This document shows, in pieces, positions 1 through 12,095 of a stretch of DNA of 64,000 nucleotides. Positions within the stretch are counted from its first letter, which is position 1, and the number at the start of each line of letters is the position of its first letter. The stretch lies in NCBI GenBank assembly GCA_949128115.1, contig OX421966.1, positions 49,411,416-49,475,415 of the forward strand. The letters are read 5' to 3'. Both the position numbers and the translations under genes were made by a program. Source of the stretch: Anaspis maculata (lineage: Eukaryota; Arthropoda; Insecta; Coleoptera; Scraptiidae). The notes under the pieces are model-generated. The model did not search any database, was not told the DNA's origin, and saw nothing but the letters and a program-made list of their open reading frames with translations.

Positions 1-253
1 AAACTGCCACGCTTCCCCTGTCATCACTTTGAAAAAAAATCCGCATTTGTTTTGATGATGATGCGTGTGCTGTTTGTAGGTTTGTGTGCGCTAAAGCCTG
101 ATGAATGATGATTTGTTTGCTTTTGAGGTTATTCGAATCGGCCATATGCGATAATTTCATCATCACTCGTTTCCGAAAAGCCCGTGATTACTCTGAAATT
201 GGAAAAAATATAAAAACGTTACGCACATAAACGCTCTGAAGAGTTTAAACCTG

Positions 254-371
254 AATATAGGCTGTCTGATTTCTACATGATTCTAGTGGGCTGCGATTCA
301 GGCCGCGATCGGCCGATGGCGACCAGAAACACTGCCCCCTCGAATCATGTAGAAATTAGACAGCCTATATT
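254..371. repeat. Hairpin MITE-like repeat, 118 bp
   Basis: Two 30-nt arms (254-283 and 342-371) are reverse complements with one mismatch. The arms begin AATATAGGCTGTCT. The 58-nt loop is GC-rich. No clear target duplication is visible, so the superfamily is unassigned. The preceding 253 bases show nothing I can support. Confidence 0.75.
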
Positions 372-1338
372 ATACTTGAGCTCTACCTACCACCAAATCT
401 CATTTCCCCATTAACACCACAACACAGTCAACACACACAAAAAGAATCCGTCTTAATGACAAGCTCTTTTCTGTTCCATTAAACATTGAATAAAGAAAGA
501 TCGTTGATGGAGGAACAGGGCTGAGAAGGGGAAGAGCGGCGCTGGGGCGACCTGATTGAAACGACGATGAAATTCAGAATGTAAGGTAAATAAAAGAAGG
601 TGTGGGTAGCGAAAGGGGTGGCGAAGAGGTGGCGTGGTAGCATTGGGACGCCCGCCGGGTCGTTGTGTGTATTCAATAAAAGTCGATGGGAATTTATCGA
701 GTGTACACATTGTAATATTATGACAGAAACAAAAGCACGTCGACGATGAGACCCTCTCTGCGAATCCATTTGATTAATTCGCACATTGTTCCTGGTATTG
801 CCTCCAACAAAACTTTGGACGGATTCAATTAATTTTTCCTGCGGAATTTTGCGATATAAAAGAACCAAATTTGAAATTCTTTCATTTGGCAATGCACAAT
901 GGCCCTTTGAAGCAAATTTTGATGAAGCTAGGGCAAACATCCCCAGCTATCTCTTTCAGCCCCCGGATGGGTAGGCAACCCATTATACTTACATTAATTC
1001 TACTTATTTGAATTTCATCTTTTTTATCGCTCTTGGAATCGCATTACCGATGCTCATCTAGTGTCAGGTCAAGGTCAGGACGCCATCTTGTTTTACTTCG
1101 CTTCTTTTTGTTCGATGGTATAGCTTTTGAGAATGTTGAAATCGACGCAACCAAGAGCTTGAACGCAATAGTTTTATGATAACGTCATTCTATTAACCAC
1201 CTATTGAACTATTTGGAGAAAGATTGGATTTGACTTGCCTTTGTGGGGACTTTGAACCTGTTTTCACCGGGAATTGCCCTCATCGCTTAGAAAGATGCCG
1301 TTGACGCGAGTGTCTATAGCCGGGGATGCTAAACCCTC
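372..1338. other. Non-coding stretch, no supported gene
   Basis: No conserved domain, splice-bounded exon or repeat boundary was recognised here. A 153-codon minus-strand open frame (479-940) begins with ATG. It has no recognisable motif and a Ser/Arg/Phe-rich composition without structure, so I treat it as chance. Confidence 0.5.
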
Positions 1339-2506
1339 GGCTAAACCATTGTTTAATTATATCCAGTTAGCCAATGCTGTGTATAATTTTGGCAACCACT
1401 TCTGCGCACCAAATAGAGCTGGGAGTGTGCTATAGCTAAGAGCTGGGATTAGTTCCCAATTCAACCGCGAGATGGCCGGTAAATCGACTCGGTTTCGTGC
1501 GGACTGTTCATCCGCACGTCGTAGCTTGAATCTTTGACTTTTCTCGCTGTTTGACGTATACATCAAAACAAAAGGTGAACATTCAGAAAAATCTTCATTT
1601 TAATGACCTATTCAATGCTATTGTGGAAAAACCGACGCACACATACTGGTAGGTAAGTCGAGACTTGATAACACCTGACTATTATTAGTCGATCTCTTCA
1701 TTCCAGGTTCCTGCTATATGCGGCGAAAATTGGAGGTTATGTTGTGGTAGATACTTGAATTAGGAGATTTTCTACTCTTCTTTCAAAAACCCACGTTCCA
1801 AAGAAGTCCAGCCTAGGCCAACTTTAGTGCATGGAGACTGAATTGATGCATTTGACATATAATCAACAGCCCCATCAACATTGCAGCAAAAAAATGAAAC
1901 TGTACCAGCCGTGCTAGCCGTCCGGCCACAAACCAGATGAGGTTAAAATGAAGTTACATGAAAAACTGTTGAAATATAGTGCTATTCCCAGCCTAAATTT
2001 GAGACTGAAAGATCTGGGTTGCCTAGCAGCCCATTCCAATAGCCGCCAAGACGTTAAGCTTCTGATGAAATAGTTCGGGTTTTAATTATTCATATTTTCA
2101 TGTTTTGTAGCAGCATATCTGATTTCTGTTCGGGCATTGCGATGTGGTTTAAATTTCAAAGTGGATAATAATGTTAATGTTAAATTTTTTATTGTGGAGC
2201 AGTTTACATCGAATATAAAATACATGTTCTACGTATAAAAGTCTAAAAAGATTAATGTAAAATGGTGTATATGGTTACATTTTTAAAATGTACATTATTG
2301 TTGTCAAATAATAATACCTATGGTTATTTCCACTAATTTTTTGTGAATAATATTTCATACATGAATAAAAATATACTGTCTTTCGTAACATTCATGCTTG
2401 ATTTCCGTCTACTTTTGAGCACTGTTTCGCTCACGACTCTGGTGACCTTTACATTTGGGCACACATTCCGCTAGGGTTGCGCACTTCACATAGGTAGTAT
2501 GGGTTT

Positions 2507-2987
2507 CTCCACCCCATTTTTACTCCCCTGACTAATTTTAGGAATCGATCTAAATTTTGGATTTTACGGTTCATTTAGAAAACAAGGTTCTCATTGCCAA
2601 ATTTTGATTAGAGGCTTCGTTTTCGAGATATTTGGGTTTGAAACTTTTAAAAACACCCCGAAATCTCCACTTTCTAAGACCCCTTTTTTTCCTGAAAACT
2701 TCCCGTTTCTCTGAAAAAAAATGGTGGTTTACTGACTTAGAAAACCTAGAAAATCTGTCAGCTGGGAAATCATGAGCTTTTTAGATTTTAATTTTTAGAC
2801 TTGAAAGTTTCATTTTCAAGATGTTTCTTCAAGTTTCAAATCCAAATATCTCGACGAAAAAACGAAGCCTCCAATCAAAATTTTGCAAGAGCATCTTTTT
2901 ATCTATACTACTATTATACTGAACGTAGAATCCAAAAACTAGAACGATTCCCAAAAATATCCAGGGTAGTAAAAAATAGGAGAATAA
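2507..2987. repeat. Foldback repeat, about 480 bp
   Basis: The stretch around 2540-2650 (GGAATCGATCTAAATTTTGG; AGAGGCTTCGTTTTCGAG) is mirrored as imperfect reverse complement at 2835-2960 (TCGACGAAAAAACGAAGCCT; CTAGAACGATTCCC). The arms are about 150 nt with scattered mismatches, the centre lies near 2745, and no coding content is seen. It lies inside the 1348-6473 element. Confidence 0.6.
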
Positions 2988-3250
2988 GAATAATATTTTT
3001 CAAGTAATAAATTTTAAAACTCTGTCAAAGAGTTTAAAATTGGTTTTAAAGCACTCAAGAATCAAGTTAACCGGTGTTTGTGTCAAAAAGGCAAGGAACA
3101 AAGTTCTTTTTGGTTTCTGGAACTATTCTATCACGCAATTGCAAGGATATTTGGAGGTTATCCAGATACTACCGCGGCTCTGATGCATATAAAATAATGG
3201 AAAACTGTATCGATTCCAGCATAGTGGTGTTGAAGAGTTAAATTGGTAAA

Positions 3251-4057
3251 ATAATGCTTTGCGGAATCAATCCGTAGGGGCTATTCCTCAACAGAAATTC
3301 ACCATTCAGGTCTCTTTCGAGATTTACAAGGTGTACTTTGGTTTGAGATCAGACATTTCCAAAATCCAAAAATGATTTGTTTTCAAAATTTGAATCTTGA
3401 ATTTTTTTCCTTCAATTTGAATTTTTTTCAAAATTTGAATTTTTTCAAGAACTGAACTTTTTCAAAATTTGAATTTTTTTCAAAATTTGATTTTTTTTTT
3501 AATTTGAATTTTTCCAAAATTAAACTTTTTTCAAGAATTTTTTCTCAACTTTTTTTTTTTTTTTTTTTCAAGATTTGAATTTCTCGAAATACATATAAAC
3601 TTTCTCTAAATTTGATTTTTTTTCTAAATTAGAATTTTTTCAAAATTTGAATTTCTCCAAAATTTGAATTTCTTCAAAATTTGAATTTTTTCAAAATTGG
3701 AATTTCTCCAAAATTTGATTTTTTTCAAGAATTGTATTTTTTCAAAATTTGAATTTTTTTCAAAATTTGAATTTCTTCAAAATTTGAATTTTTTCAAAAT
3801 TGAAATTTTTTCTTGATAACAAGTTTTTCAATATTGTTTTTTTTTCAAAATTTGAATTTTTCGAAATATAAATTTTCTCTTGATTTGATTCTTTTCTAAA
3901 TAAGAATTTTTTCAAAATTTGAATTTTTTCGGATTTTGGAAATGTCTACGGGCTCAAACCAAAGTGCATCTTTGAAGGTTTCGAAAGAGATCGGTTTCGA
4001 AGGTGAATTTTTGTCAAGGAATAAGCTTGTACAGATTGATTCCGCAAAGCCTTATTA
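3251..4057. mobile_element. TIR element carrying an internal AT-rich minisatellite
   Basis: About 120 nt at 3251-3370 (beginning TAATGCTTTGCGGAATCAAT) are matched in reverse complement at about 3940-4057 (ending GATTGATTCCGCAAAG). The arms are imperfect but clearly homologous over their full length. The interior is almost entirely a degenerate TTTTTTCAAAATTTGAA array. This is a non-autonomous DNA element or foldback of unknown superfamily. Confidence 0.65.
3375..3935. repeat. Minisatellite, unit about TTTTTTCAAAATTTGAA
   Basis: More than twenty degenerate tandem copies of a 15-18 nt unit with core CAAAATTTGAA. The core contains the self-complementary CAAATTTTG/CAAAATTTG, so the array can fold on itself. 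Copy lengths differ by runs of T. Confidence 0.8.
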
Positions 4058-5064
4058 ACAGTGCGTATGGCGAGAGCTCGTGTGTCTCTTGTCAAGGTTT
4101 AGTGTAGAGTCGAATGATTATTTTCTGATATGTGTGACGATAATTACGGTGGTTCGTAGGAGTTCCCTAACCAAAATAAAGCGGAGGTGCCATGTCTACA
4201 TTTTAAAGGAGGACCATGACCACTCACACCAAATTTTATGTCTTTATCATACAATGAAAAATTTATCAAATTTGGCCACTAATCCCCGGACTATACTTAA
4301 TTAACACTGTTATTTGCGAATTGAAGCGAGTTACGTGTTTCTTTTTGCGAGAAATACGATTTTGACGGTTCAAACGACGGTCTAGTCATGTCCTGCGCCT
4401 GCGGTAGGACCAACAGCTGTGAGCTAGCAGTATGGCTCTAATGCGACAACGAGGACACAATTTTTGGACTTGTTGCAGCAAACATGATATATTTTTACAG
4501 CGTCGAAAAAATGCTCAACTGGGATTTTCGGGGAATTTAATTACATGGTGGTGTGAATTCTGAATCGGTAACAGTGCTTCAAAATTTCATGAATTTATTT
4601 TTTCAACTCCAAAACCTATCTTTATAGCACTGTCTGCATAGGCACAACATAGATTCTATCGCAATAAATCAAAAAATGTTATCTATCTACAAATCTACAA
4701 TCTCTGCTGCGATAACGGCCTCATGTTTCTGATCAAATAGGAATCAATTTGCTCAACAAATGATATTTTGTTGAGCAAATCTTGGAGTTATCTTGTAACG
4801 ACCAAGACGGAGAAGTTGGACATGGTGGAATAATAACCATATGAAAACTCGTTTCTACTTTGCTGGTATCTCAGCTGGCACACTTCTTGTTGATAGCGAA
4901 AAATTCAACACCTTTGACACAACATCTTCCCGCGAGTAGGTTTGTTTTGGCGTCCGGTCTTTGGCGGTATCTGATGTACCTTCTTTTGTGGAATTTCCTG
5001 AAAATGTGAAAAAAGTTATAAAATTTTTATTATAATTGTAATTTTGAATTATTATAAATCTCAA
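4058..5064. other. Non-coding stretch
   Basis: No gene or repeat boundary that I can support. Frames here are short (under 75 codons) and without motifs. It is internal to the 5.1 kb TIR unit. Confidence 0.4.
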
Positions 5065-5234
5065 CTTATGGTGCTATTATGTCAAAAAGATACATCGATG
5101 TAAGCGCTACATCGCTGTACAATGACAAAAGTAGGTAATAATGTTTTGCATTGTCACATGTGTCATCTCATCTTACAGCGACACCGATACAGCGCTTACA
5201 TCGATGTATCTTTTTTACAGAATAGCACCATAAG
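5065..5234. mobile_element. Hairpin MITE, 170 bp
   Basis: The first ~60 nt (CTTATGGTGCTATT...GATACATCGATGTAAGCGCT) are an almost perfect reverse complement of the last ~60 nt. The terminal 14 nt CTTATGGTGCTATT are exact. A fragment of the same terminus recurs near 62700-62732 (GATGTATCTTTTTGACAAAATAGCACC), which shows it is a dispersed family. Confidence 0.75.
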
Positions 5235-6446
5235 TATTATACTGGTCACAATTTGGGAGGACATCCGAAAAATTATTCGCCTCCAAACAGCCGTCAAGTT
5301 CTTGAAAGTTATCGAATTCTGAAGCGGCTTCCACCAACTTCAAGATAAATCTTTCTACCTCTACCATCTGCAAGTAGGTACTTGTTGGCTTGTGACAGGC
5401 TTGTGACAGCGATATGCTTAATACATGGTGGTAAAGGATACCTTACAACTTTGTACTTTTTTGAAATGGTGCAGGACTTTTTGTTGCCACCCTATAATTT
5501 TTAGTTTTGCTGTATGCAATAGTCAATACTATGAGGAGCTATTTTTTTCTAGTTTGATGCTCTAGGTTGCTTAGTTACAAGTATGTTTTTTTTTCCATAT
5601 TTATTTCTATGTTTAAATAGTGTTATAAATAAGAGAGTACCCGTACCTACCCAAAGTAATTACCATGGATTATGTTGTTGTTGTTGTTGGCTCAGTTGTT
5701 GGCCCTCGACTTCTAGATGGACTGGTGTAGACGGCATATCAAAGTGTTTGGGTATATGGCATTCCGGTTCAATCTAACGTGGGTCGGATTGACGAAGGCG
5801 CTTCTGTCGAAATGATTCTTGCAGATACTCATTTCGGACAATTGGACAGGCTGATACTCTAAAAAGTTGAAATAATGATTAGGCGAGGATCCCCATGCAA
5901 TTTGAAGAGATTGTCAACTATTTGAACTTTCTTTCAGCCGCTGCTTGGACTCAGCCGAGCCAGCTAGTCTTTATTGTGACTTCAGGAAAAATATATTATG
6001 GAGCACCTCAAAGTTGAGGTGGGGTCTCTGTGACTTTGTGGAGCTTCATATTAACAAAAATCATTAGATAGGTACTTAACATTATTCTATAAAAAGGTAT
6101 GAACATGAAAACTTACCGCGCAATTTTTAGTTCCCTGCTGCGTCTATCCATTTCTACAGCCTGTTGGGATCATTCTTTGGAAATTTATAAAATTTCCTGT
6201 CACTTTTTGGACACCAAAATGATTGCATTTCGTGTATGACATTTTGCAATCAGAGAGGCACAACCGAAATCAGACCGAAAAATCGGAAATACTTTAAATC
6301 ACTCTACCATCAACATATTTGCACGCATGTCGTAGCTTTCGTTGTTGTTTACGTCCGCACACTAATTAAATCGACATTGTTAATCGCAGCGCCATCTACC
6401 GGAAGAATCTTGAACTATTTCGTAGAAGTACAATCGGCCTATTCAG
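5235..6446. other. Non-coding stretch inside the 5.1 kb TIR unit
   Basis: No exon, RNA gene or further inverted repeat supported. A GTTGTTGTTGTTG run lies near 5672. Open frames are short and lack motifs. Confidence 0.4.
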
Positions 6447-6482
6447 TTGGCTAACTGGATATAATTAAACAATGGCTAAACC

Positions 6483-9400
6483 TAATCTCACTTCCTCAAA
6501 AACTTCGGAACTGATGATGTACGTAGAACATTTACTTGAGTCAAGATACCTATCTACTTAACTTAATTGTTGAGGACTTGATATGAGTACTCCCGTATAC
6601 GTGCAAGATCGTCTATGTTTACGAACGTGAGAAAATGCCATATTAAGAATTAACCAGGCACTGATAACAAATCTACAGGGTGTTTGTTAACGAAGCGACG
6701 CGGGGGGGCTTAGAAATAGTTATTACCCTACCAATAAATTATAGGCAGCTCGACTATACCTACCCCCTCGAGCCCGAATAACAATTCTTCCAACAAACGT
6801 CCTATTCTAATGGACGCGTCGTCGAATACTTGGTTGATCTTATGAGTCTACAAATTAACTTGTTTTTGCGGTAAAATATACATAGGTCGCACAATAACAT
6901 CTTTCAAAATTAGACTAAATAAGCACCGCAGGGAACTACCTGCGTTCGATATAAAATCAAACTTTACAAGACATGTAGTTGCCGAAGGCCATGATTTTGC
7001 TTTAAATTGTTTGAAACCAATCCAAAAACTTGACAACAGACACCTAATGGAATTTTCTGAAATTTTGCAAATAAAAAAACAATACAATCTTGACCCAGAT
7101 AGCCTCCTCAACAAATAAACCGATTTTGACAACATCTACATTATACCAGCTCTACTCCCAATTTTATAATCCTCTCGTTCATTTTCTTTTGTTGTTTTAC
7201 CTGTCACGTCTATTCTTTATTGTTACATCATTACTTAGATATAAAGTTCTATGCTATGTCACATCAGTTTTGCAAATGGCTTTATATATTTAACAAGCCA
7301 AAACTCGAGTAAACGATATAAAAACCACGTGGAGAAGACTTATTTACTACAACTTTATATTATTATAAAACTACATTTTGAGCACTATGGATCCATTCAT
7401 CAATTTCAATCTTACCAGTTACCACACCAAAGATGAGGTGAGAACTGTGACTCAGCGTGTAAATTATATCGCTGGCGCCCTCCTTTAGACATCTCTCGAT
7501 TTTGTGTACCCAATAACTAGACTCCACGACGTCTATTGATTTTTTCAGCTATTTTCGAGGTGATGCTTAATACGGTAGGCTTCAGTAGGTGTGTTCTCAA
7601 AACGGTCAACTCAAACGTAGGTACTGCACTTTTTTGAAAAAATAACCACCACACCGCAACACATGTAAACATCGGTCGGCTCTGACGCCAAGTGGCGTTC
7701 GCGTTGCTGGAATTTGTACTTGGGTGGCTAGATTTTGGTTGAGAAGTGCTTCTGTGGGATGGGGCTTTTTTATGTGGTTTTACTTCAGTATAAATGACAA
7801 AAGAAGCATGACGACGAAGCTGTCATTCGAATAATTTTGATGCTTTGATCTGTTCACCATATGTATTATCTCAACAATGCTGGTGCGCTGGTGCTGAAAG
7901 TGCCCGCTGGGTGACGTATCGCCCCGCTCGAAATGCTCATATCAAAATTTCATCAAAATTAATCTCAAGATGCTTTGAAAATTTTCTCCGTTCTCGCTTA
8001 TTATTTCTTGGAGTCTTCTATTATTGCTCTCATCATACAAAAAGTTGAAGATCGGTGATGGTGATAATAAAATGAGTACTAATGCTCTGCATTGAGGCGA
8101 AAACATCGGTTCTCTTTTTTCTTCGCAGTTTTGCACAATTCAAAGGAACGGCATAGAAATGTGTGGTTTCGCAGCTTTTTATGACCGGTATCAGGATCAT
8201 TTCCACCGCCGCACGCTCCGATTACGACCCATAAAATAATCTAATTAAACACTTATGGCTCTCTACAATATCTACTTGATGACATCCAGGTATGCTGGCC
8301 CGCCATAAATCACGCATATACTGGTATAGTACCTATCCAAGCAGGCGTTGTTTCCGTCCAATGGTGGCAGGATTTGTATGCGTATGAAAATGTCTAAAAT
8401 TATGACAAAAAGGAAAACTGCTTTGCTTTGGTAGGTATATCCACCTTACCTTCAGATTAGCTGTGGTTTGGCATTACTAAAAGAGGTGTTGAATACTATT
8501 TGAAATCAGTCGATTTTTTGGCTCTTTTCGGCCTCCAACGCCGACCCTGCACAGAGGAAAGTCAATATCTGTGTCCTCACTTCGCGAAGGTTTGAACCAT
8601 TTGATTCAACTGGAGATTCAAATGACCGAGTAAGAAACATCAGTGTAATTGGCGGAAGCGCCGTTCGAGAACACGTTGGTAAATGCACGCGAAAGGTGCA
8701 GGATTGTTTGAGAGTCGCCTCGAAGCCATAAGCCGCGGTCAATGTGGAATATACTAGAGAACCGGTGAAAACTTCCAGAACACCAGTCGGGGATATATAA
8801 GCACTGATGGGATCAACTGATGAACTAGTATTAAATCCAAAGCGACGCGGATAGTAAGGCGAAGTTGATATACCCAAGCGCAAATAATTGTTGACGTGTA
8901 TTTATAGGAGTATGCAGTTATAAACAGTGTTTGTTTTCAAACGATCGTCTCAATTATAAAATAACCCAACGCAAAATCCGTATGGGATATTCTCACAGAG
9001 AGAACCGGACCCCTCTCAGTAGAAGATTTTTCTACTGAAATTGGTAGCACTTCTTCAGCTATAAGAGTGAACTTCTTCACATATTCCAATGGCTGGTGTG
9101 ATTGCGTCACGCATGATTTGAATGTTATTTAAGTCAAATAAAGGCGAAAAGGGCGCTGTTACTTTCATACCATGTTACTCCAGACCCCTGTCCTCCCCTA
9201 ATACGTGTTATCATAGAAGACTCGTGTTATGATTGTGATTTGTTATTACAATTGCTATGTTATGGTTATTTATATTCGACATGGGAACGTTTCCGTGGAT
9301 ATAAATGGATAAATGAATCCTATAGACTAGTATAGAGTGTAGGATAATTCTTATTCTACGCAAGATTTGAAGTTATTGGCCTCGTAAGTCGTAACGTAAC

Positions 9401-11093
9401 AGAGTCAATTAAGCCATCCATCCTCGATTACCAAGACCTGGATGCGCCGGCTATGATCGAGCTGCTTGTCTCGGGCACTTGAGCTAAATGAGACTTTCAA
9501 GTCCGAAAGCTAATCTGCTCGGAGCGATAATATGTTTGCACTGATTAATTAATCAATTGTGCATGCAGCAGCACATTATAAACCAACAGGTGAGACACGT
9601 GAGGTGAAAACCTGACGCTGCAAGAATCAGGCTGAAACCTATCTAGACCGACAAAGACTCTTGTGTTTTGAACTGAGTGCATTATGTATGCATAACTCAC
9701 AGGAAAAGTATAGGTAGGTACCTAGTTATGAGAAAAAAAATTGTGAAAACGTATTATACCTGGCAATTCAACCCTGTAATTATTATTAACAGTTCAAGCA
9801 AACAGTATCAGTCACGAACGAGTGTTAAGGAGGATTTCCTGATTTCTTTCCATCATATCCGTTATTTTCCAACGGAAACGCGATAAGAACTCATCGCGGG
9901 TGTAATCATCCATTCGCAAGTTTTTTTTTCTCCTCAATCTTGGTGAACCCCTAATTTTCTGAAAGACTGTTGTTAAGAAAATGGCGGTGTATTGAGTGTA
10001 CCCACACTTACCTAATTTCAGTGTTTTTTTTTTTGTAAGTGGTAAATGTAGTGAACTTTTGCCCGCAATGAGATACACAATAATGATACACACAGTTTTT
10101 AGCGCATTTTCTATGAAAATCGCTATACCGGCGCTTTGATGTCTGTCCGTCTGTTCATCTGTCTTAAAAGAAGTCGTAACAACTTAGATTTTTTGCAAAC
10201 GATTACTATGCACCTGAGAGAATAAGTACCTATAGTTAGACAAAATCAAAAATCTTGTTTTGCCGTGATTGTAAAAAAAATAAATCAAGGGTAAGTCGAA
10301 GCAATTTAATATCGCATCTTACTGATTTGTGATAGCAAAATGCGTCATAAATACAACTTTTATTTGCTCTTGTTCTATATTTTGTTGAACCACTTCCTCT
10401 TGAATCAATAAGAATAATTTATTGCTACTAGAAGGTGGGCGAACGTCAGTTGCGAAGTGTCACTTGTCAAACATTTTCATTTTCAGCGTAGCTACGATTT
10501 TCAATTTTTACGGAATGATTCGAGAAAAGTAGATGAAATAGTATATTACACTCGTTTAATGAGAGATATTCAGGTATTGTTACACTCTTTCCTTTGGAGC
10601 ATTCCTTGCAAGCTCGTCGTGCCCCTAAATTGCCCCTTAAACTGCGATAGATCCCCACCCCCAAAAAAAACCAGCCATATGTACCATCCATGCCGACTGA
10701 GCTTCGCCCGTCTTGAGAGCGCAGGGAACGTCAGTTCTTACAACAATAAAGTGATGGATACAAAATGTTGTGGTTGAAAAATTAAGCTCCTAAATCTTGA
10801 TTATTATGAGAAAAAACAAGAAACACGAAGGCGTTGCAAGTTCAAACAGCTTATCCGTTCTTCCTAAATGATTTATAGCAAAAATAAAACTTCCGAAATA
10901 TTATCTCGGGCGTCCAAAAAAGAGGAGAGGCAAATGCGGAATAATTAGGCGCGAAACACGGATGATTAATTAAGCGGCGCAGTGTTGGCAACACTTGCAC
11001 TCTCGTTATTAAACCGCGCGCGAACATGGCCTAAAGTGAAGAGTCCTCTACGAAAATCCTCCCGCCTTTAACGAAAACCCCACACTGATGTCT
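6483..11093. other. 4.6 kb non-coding region, no supported gene
   Basis: Near 6678 a CTACAGGGTGTTTGTTAACG string resembles a transposon terminus but has no partner that I can find. A 125-codon minus-strand open frame at 8506-8883 has somewhat higher GC than its surroundings but no recognisable domain; it is discussed as a finding. Otherwise nothing supportable is seen. Confidence 0.4.
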
Positions 11094-11279
11094 GGCCGAA
11101 AAATTCGGACGGTCTAGCGTTTTTAATTACGCGATTTGAATAATTAAATTTTAATTATTTTTCATAAGTACGCGCGGAAGAAGGGGTTAAGCTCGAAAGG
11201 TTATAGGTGGCATGCTCAACGGAGGGGGATGAGAGGAGGATGCAAGAGGCGAGAACGAATAAGTATGTTAGTTGGTAAT

Positions 11280-11428
11280 ATTCAATACCTATATCGTGTA
11301 ATCAAATAAATTTTTAATTTAGGCAGGCTGTGCCCTATAGCCAAAGGCAGCTTCGTACATCTGGATTGACCAGACCACAGCCTGCTTAAATTGAGAATTC
11401 ATTTGATCACACGATATAGGTATTGAAT
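11280..11428. mobile_element. Hairpin MITE, family with 16690-16809
   Basis: Arms beginning ATTCAATACCTATATCGTGT are mirrored at the right end (ACACGATATAGGTATTGAAT). The loop contains CAGGCTGTG...TAGCC...GGCAGCTT...TTGACCAG...CACAGCCTG, which closely matches the loop of the element at 16690-16809. The two are therefore members of one family with diverged outer arms. Confidence 0.75.
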
Positions 11429-11471
11429 GATAGATTTGTTCCATCAAGAGATTTCAAACTAGTCAGGGACA

Positions 11472-11653
11472 ATTCGCGATTTAAATTGATTTTTCCTGCC
11501 ACAAGATGGCTGTCAAAAGCGGAATGCGCTGATGATGATTGGTTGCCATTGTTATGTCACTTTGATGTCATTGGCCGTTTGGTTGTCACTACTCATTTTA
11601 ATCCGCATTTTATAGCTATCTTGTGGCGGGAAAAATAAATTTAAATCGCGAAT
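11472..11653. mobile_element. Hairpin MITE, 182 bp
   Basis: Left arm ATTCGCGATTTAAATTGATT...CCACAAGATGGCTGTCAAAA is mirrored by the right arm ...CTATCTTGTGGCGGG...TTTAAATCGCGAAT. Arms are about 55 nt with few mismatches and the loop is about 70 nt. Weaker homology outside (TTTCAAACTAGTCAG versus CTGACAAGTTTGAGA) suggests it inserted near the centre of an older palindrome. Confidence 0.7.
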
Positions 11654-11817
11654 AGAAATCGAAAAAATCAGCTTGCAAACTGATTTAGGCGCTTCTCATT
11701 GGCTCTGACAAGTTTGAGATATTTGGTGAAACAAGCCTATTTTCAACTAACATATTGGTTTTCATTTCTGGCATCCTCCTCCCATCACCATCCGTTTAGC
11801 ATGACACCTTCACCTTA

Positions 11818-11985
11818 GGGTGGGTTCAGTCAGCTTATTTAGCCGCAAGTTTCAATTTAAGTCGCAAGCGCAGCGACGCCCATTGGCTCTTATGAACCAC
11901 CAGCCTTCACAGAACCGCCAATAAGCGATGCAGCGCTCACGGCTAAAACTAAAGCCGCGGCTGAATAAGCTGACTGAACCCACCC
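11818..11985. mobile_element. Harbinger/Tourist-like MITE with TTA target duplication
   Basis: Terminal inverted repeats start GGGTGGGTTCAGTCAGCTTA and end with the matching complement. TTA lies directly on both sides (11815-11817 and 11986-11988). A 3-bp TTA duplication with G-rich termini is the hallmark of PIF/Harbinger-derived Tourist-like MITEs. The 168-bp length and absence of a frame fit a non-autonomous copy. Confidence 0.75.
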
Positions 11986-12095
11986 TTACCTTTTGAAAGG
12001 CTTGACCCTTTCTTCCGCGCGTGCTTATGAAAAATAATTACAATTTAATTATTCGAATCGCGTAATTAAAAACGCTAGACTTGCCGAATTCGGGT

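Larger units (their letters stand above)
1348..6473. mobile_element. 5.1 kb element with perfect 27-bp terminal inverted repeats and 9-bp direct repeats
   Basis: The 27 bases at 1348-1374 (ATTGTTTAATTATATCC, then AGTTAGCCAA) recur as an exact reverse complement at 6447-6473. Immediately outside, the 9-mer GGCTAAACC is present on both sides in direct orientation (1339-1347 and 6474-6482), which is what a target-site duplication looks like. Part of that 9-mer can pair with itself across the junction, so an alternative reading is 29-bp termini with a 5-bp duplication. A 9-bp duplication is typical of Mutator-like elements and is also possible for Merlin. No transposase frame is visible inside; the longest frames are under 100 codons. 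The interior holds several separate foldbacks (2507-2987, 3251-4057, 5065-5234). It is therefore read as a non-autonomous or decayed element that accumulated nested insertions. Confidence 0.65.
11094..12095. mobile_element. Composite foldback element, about 1 kb, with nested MITEs
   Basis: The left arm (from about 11094, including TCTAGCGTTTTTAATTACGC and GCGCGGAAGAAGG) is mirrored in reverse complement by the right arm ending near 12095 (GCGTAATTAAAAACGCTAGA; CCTTTCTTCCGCGCG). Arm homology continues inwards (GAGGAGGATGC at about 11230 versus GCATCCTCCTCC at about 11771). The interior contains at least three other inverted-repeat units (11280-11428, 11472-11653, 11818-11985). One of them interrupts the right arm and has its own target duplication, so the structure is a foldback that was invaded repeatedly. 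No coding capacity is seen. Confidence 0.7.

Noticed and set aside
479..940. 153-codon minus-strand open frame with ATG
   Set aside because: No domain, no splice context, no composition typical of a gene; expected by chance in 64 kb.
3375..3935. CRISPR-like regular repeats
   Set aside because: Units are contiguous and degenerate with no unique spacers; a eukaryotic minisatellite.
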